Source: Paramoeba atlantica (Eukaryota; Discosea). Taken from it: a DNA stretch of 64,000 nt. A program made the translations under genes and the position numbers. The notes under the pieces were generated by a model, which searched no databases, was not told the DNA's origin, and saw only the letters and a program-made list of their open reading frames with translations. The stretch spans positions 62,001 through 126,000 of the forward strand of contig CDRNVI010000053.1 of NCBI GenBank assembly GCA_977017575.1, given 5' to 3'. Below are positions 62,449 through 64,000 of this stretch, one piece after another. The first letter of the stretch is position 1. Each line of letters begins with the position of its first letter.

Positions 62449-63482
62449 TGGAGACCTCTTTATCACCAGGAAAGGAGGACGATTTGCTCAATATCGAACT
62501 GAACCGACCCCATTTGCACCGAGACACGCATCATCCAAATGCTGAAGCTCAGGTGGTGACAGCGTTAAATCGAGGTTGGTCAGATATTAATCCATTGAAA
62601 TGGTTTAGCCTAACCGCCGCGTGGTCTTTTTTCTATAGTGGATGTGTGCATCCGATGTATTTTGCAAGCACCCATCGACAGATCTCTGATGCCTCAACTA
62701 ATGCCACATACAAAACTATATTGTCGCGCCAGTTTTGTGAGCATGGGATCCGTGGTGTTTATCGTGGCTTCTTTGCTTTATTTTTCGGAGCTTCGGTGTC
62801 CGAATGGCTTTATCTAGGCACTTTGGAAATATCAAAAGAAAAGCTCCCAATGAACTCGGAAATTGCACGCGATACTGTTAGTGGTGCACTCGCGGACGTG
62901 ATCTCACAACTACTTTACTGCCCGTTTGGTTTGATTGGAAACCGTCAAATGGCAGCGGGACATGGGATGTCAAGCTATCCATACATGTCGGTACCTCGAT
63001 ATTTTGTTCACATTGTCCGCACGGAAGGATGGCACGGCTTGTGGGTAGGACTCACCCCGAGCCTTCTTCTGGTTCCTAGCACAGGAATCTGGTGGGGAAT
63101 TTACGGTGCGACAAAGCGCTATCTCTACGCTCACAACTCCCTCCTCCTCTCCTGTTACGGATCCTACAAGTTCTACCTCCCGGAATCCTTCGTATCGGAC
63201 ACGGACAATATTGTGCACAACAGTATCGCAGGAGCTTTTGCAGGGCTTTGCGTCACAGGATTGGTAAACCCTGTGTGGGTAGTTCGCGCGCGAGTGCAGG
63301 TGATGCCGGAATGCGCGGAAAGAACACTGCGCCATGTAGCATGGGATGTGTGGCGGCAAAGTGGTGTACGCGGGTTTTATCGAGGAGCGGGAATGAACGC
63401 TTCTGTGTATGCTTTGGAAAGCGCATTATTCGGAACTTTATATGAATACCTAAAATACGTATCCCAGATTCGTGTTGATTAG
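62449..63482 (+). CDS. Mitochondrial carrier (SLC25), SLC25A44-like
   Basis: From the Met at 62449 (METSLSPGKED) the protein has 344 residues; the frame is open upstream to 62358 but crosses an acceptor-like TACAG. Three carrier repeats are seen. Repeat 1: SGCVHPMYFASTHRQ and GIRGVYRGFFALFFGASVSE. Repeat 2: LYCPFGLIGNRQM and GWHGLWVGLTPSLLLVPSTG with IWWGIYG. Repeat 3: LVNPVWVVRARVQVMP and GVRGFYRGAGMNASVYAL. The Px[DE]xx[RK] signatures are modified in repeats 1 and 2 (PMYFAS, PFGLIG), as in divergent carriers. 'SxxxWWxxYxxxK' after repeat 2 is a feature of SLC25A44 relatives, which move branched-chain amino acids into mitochondria; the substrate here is not proven. Inner mitochondrial membrane, six spans. 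Confidence 0.82.
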
Positions 63483-63811
63483 CACGTTTCAAGGATGTTT
63501 AAACGGTTGTTTAATTGGACGCACTTAAACTACTACGGATTGCTTACGCTCGCATGATCGTACGCTTAGAATGACTTGCACAATAATTTTTTTCGGTCAT
63601 GTAAATGTCGCATGGGATGAGAAATCTGTTAAAACTTTCCTTAAAAATTTAGGAATTAGGGGGGTATCCCCATATATCTGAGAAAGAAATTAAAAATTAG
63701 AGTGGATCATATTTCGATGAAGTACGACGTGCCGTATATTTTAGAGTACCGAACAGGAACCCCTTGGCGTAATTCTTATAATTCGCATTCCTATTATGTT
63801 TTGCGCTATTA
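63483..63811. other. Downstream of carrier gene, nothing coding seen
   Basis: AT-rich with a GGGGGGTATCCCC palindrome near 63660. Confidence 0.4.
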
Positions 63812-63813
63812 TA

Positions 63814-63920
63814 AACCCCCGCTCACGAAAAGTAATCGCCCACTTTTTTTCGTGCAAGTGTCCGTTTGAGCTGATTTTTGTTGCGTTTTGCAGATCTCAA
63901 CGCAAAGATTTCGCTAAGTT
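63814..63920 (+). repeat. Solo end of the 52-kb Tc1 derivative family
   Basis: AACCCCCGCTCACGAAAAGT, then GTGTCCGTTTGAGCTGATTT and TTGCAGATCTCAACGCAAAG match the inverse of 53105-53213. TA precedes it at 63812. It is cut about 100 bp in. Confidence 0.8.
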
Positions 63921-63934
63921 GACTTTTTTGTAGT

Positions 63935-64000
63935 TTTCTTTTCAGAAAAAATTGAACTTGACAGCCCCGTCCTGTTGATACCAGGGGGAGTCGTCCCAGA
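63935..64000 (+). repeat. Dispersed repeat, same as 660-725
   Basis: TCTTTTCAGAAAAAATTGAA, then CCCCGTCCTGTTGATACCAG. Same orientation as the copy near the start of the window. It runs off the right edge. Confidence 0.75.

Overview
This is eukaryotic nuclear DNA from a protist with intron-poor genes. About eighteen host genes can be recognised. They cover DNA repair (SLX1, RNase H2 subunit B), ribosome biogenesis (IMP4, a MAK11/PAK1IP1-like WD40 protein), transcription (TFIIE-alpha), ubiquitin/Cdc48 handling (PLAA/Doa1), sugar metabolism (UDP-glucose 4-epimerase), protein folding (an ER-type J protein, a TPR protein) and mitochondria (an SLC25A44-like carrier and an uncharacterised membrane protein). 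Every convincing host gene lies on the + strand. Gaps between genes can be as short as 90-150 bp, and several start codons follow a pyrimidine tract plus AG. One-way gene arrays with leader acceptors are typical of Euglenozoa (kinetoplastids) and some dinoflagellate relatives. A tyrosine-recombinase retroelement with the recombinase ahead of the reverse transcriptase, the order known from trypanosomatid VIPER, points the same way. A recognisable TFIIE-alpha, several AATAAA motifs and many DNA transposons argue against an ordinary trypanosomatid. The organism therefore stays open: a free-living or early-branching euglenozoan is a reasonable guess, not a proof.

Layout. 1-23 kb is gene-rich: SLX1 (cut by the window edge), a UBA-CCCH protein, a double HMG-box protein, PLAA, a small zinc-ribbon protein, a lysine-rich basic protein, TFIIE-alpha, a membrane protein, a Tc1/mariner insertion, IMP4, an old LINE fragment, a large WD40-PDZ protein, and RNase H2B. 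23-54 kb is a transposon graveyard with only one confident host gene, the epimerase at 33 kb. It holds a restriction-like-endonuclease-type LINE with a mariner and a SINE-like insertion nested in it, a Harbinger-like transposase with an AT-hook companion ORF, a fossil VIPER-like retroelement plus a second fragment, a Merlin-like transposon split by another element, several short Tc1-type derivatives, a dispersed family with a Ulp1/C48-like protease domain, and long satellites including about 0.7 kb of TTAG-type tetranucleotides. 54-63.5 kb is gene-rich again: TPR protein, an unknown helical protein, J protein, MAK11-like protein and mitochondrial carrier. A 742-bp MITE sits exactly in the stop codon of the J-protein gene.

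The neighbouring host genes do not form a pathway. They are housekeeping genes placed head to tail, as expected if order reflects shared transcription rather than shared function. The most unusual items are the UBA-CCCH protein with five repeated modules whose first zinc site has its histidine at the wrong end, the WD40/Sfi1-like/PDZ fusion, the stop-codon MITE, and the Ulp1-like protease family. No tRNA, rRNA or CRISPR array was seen.
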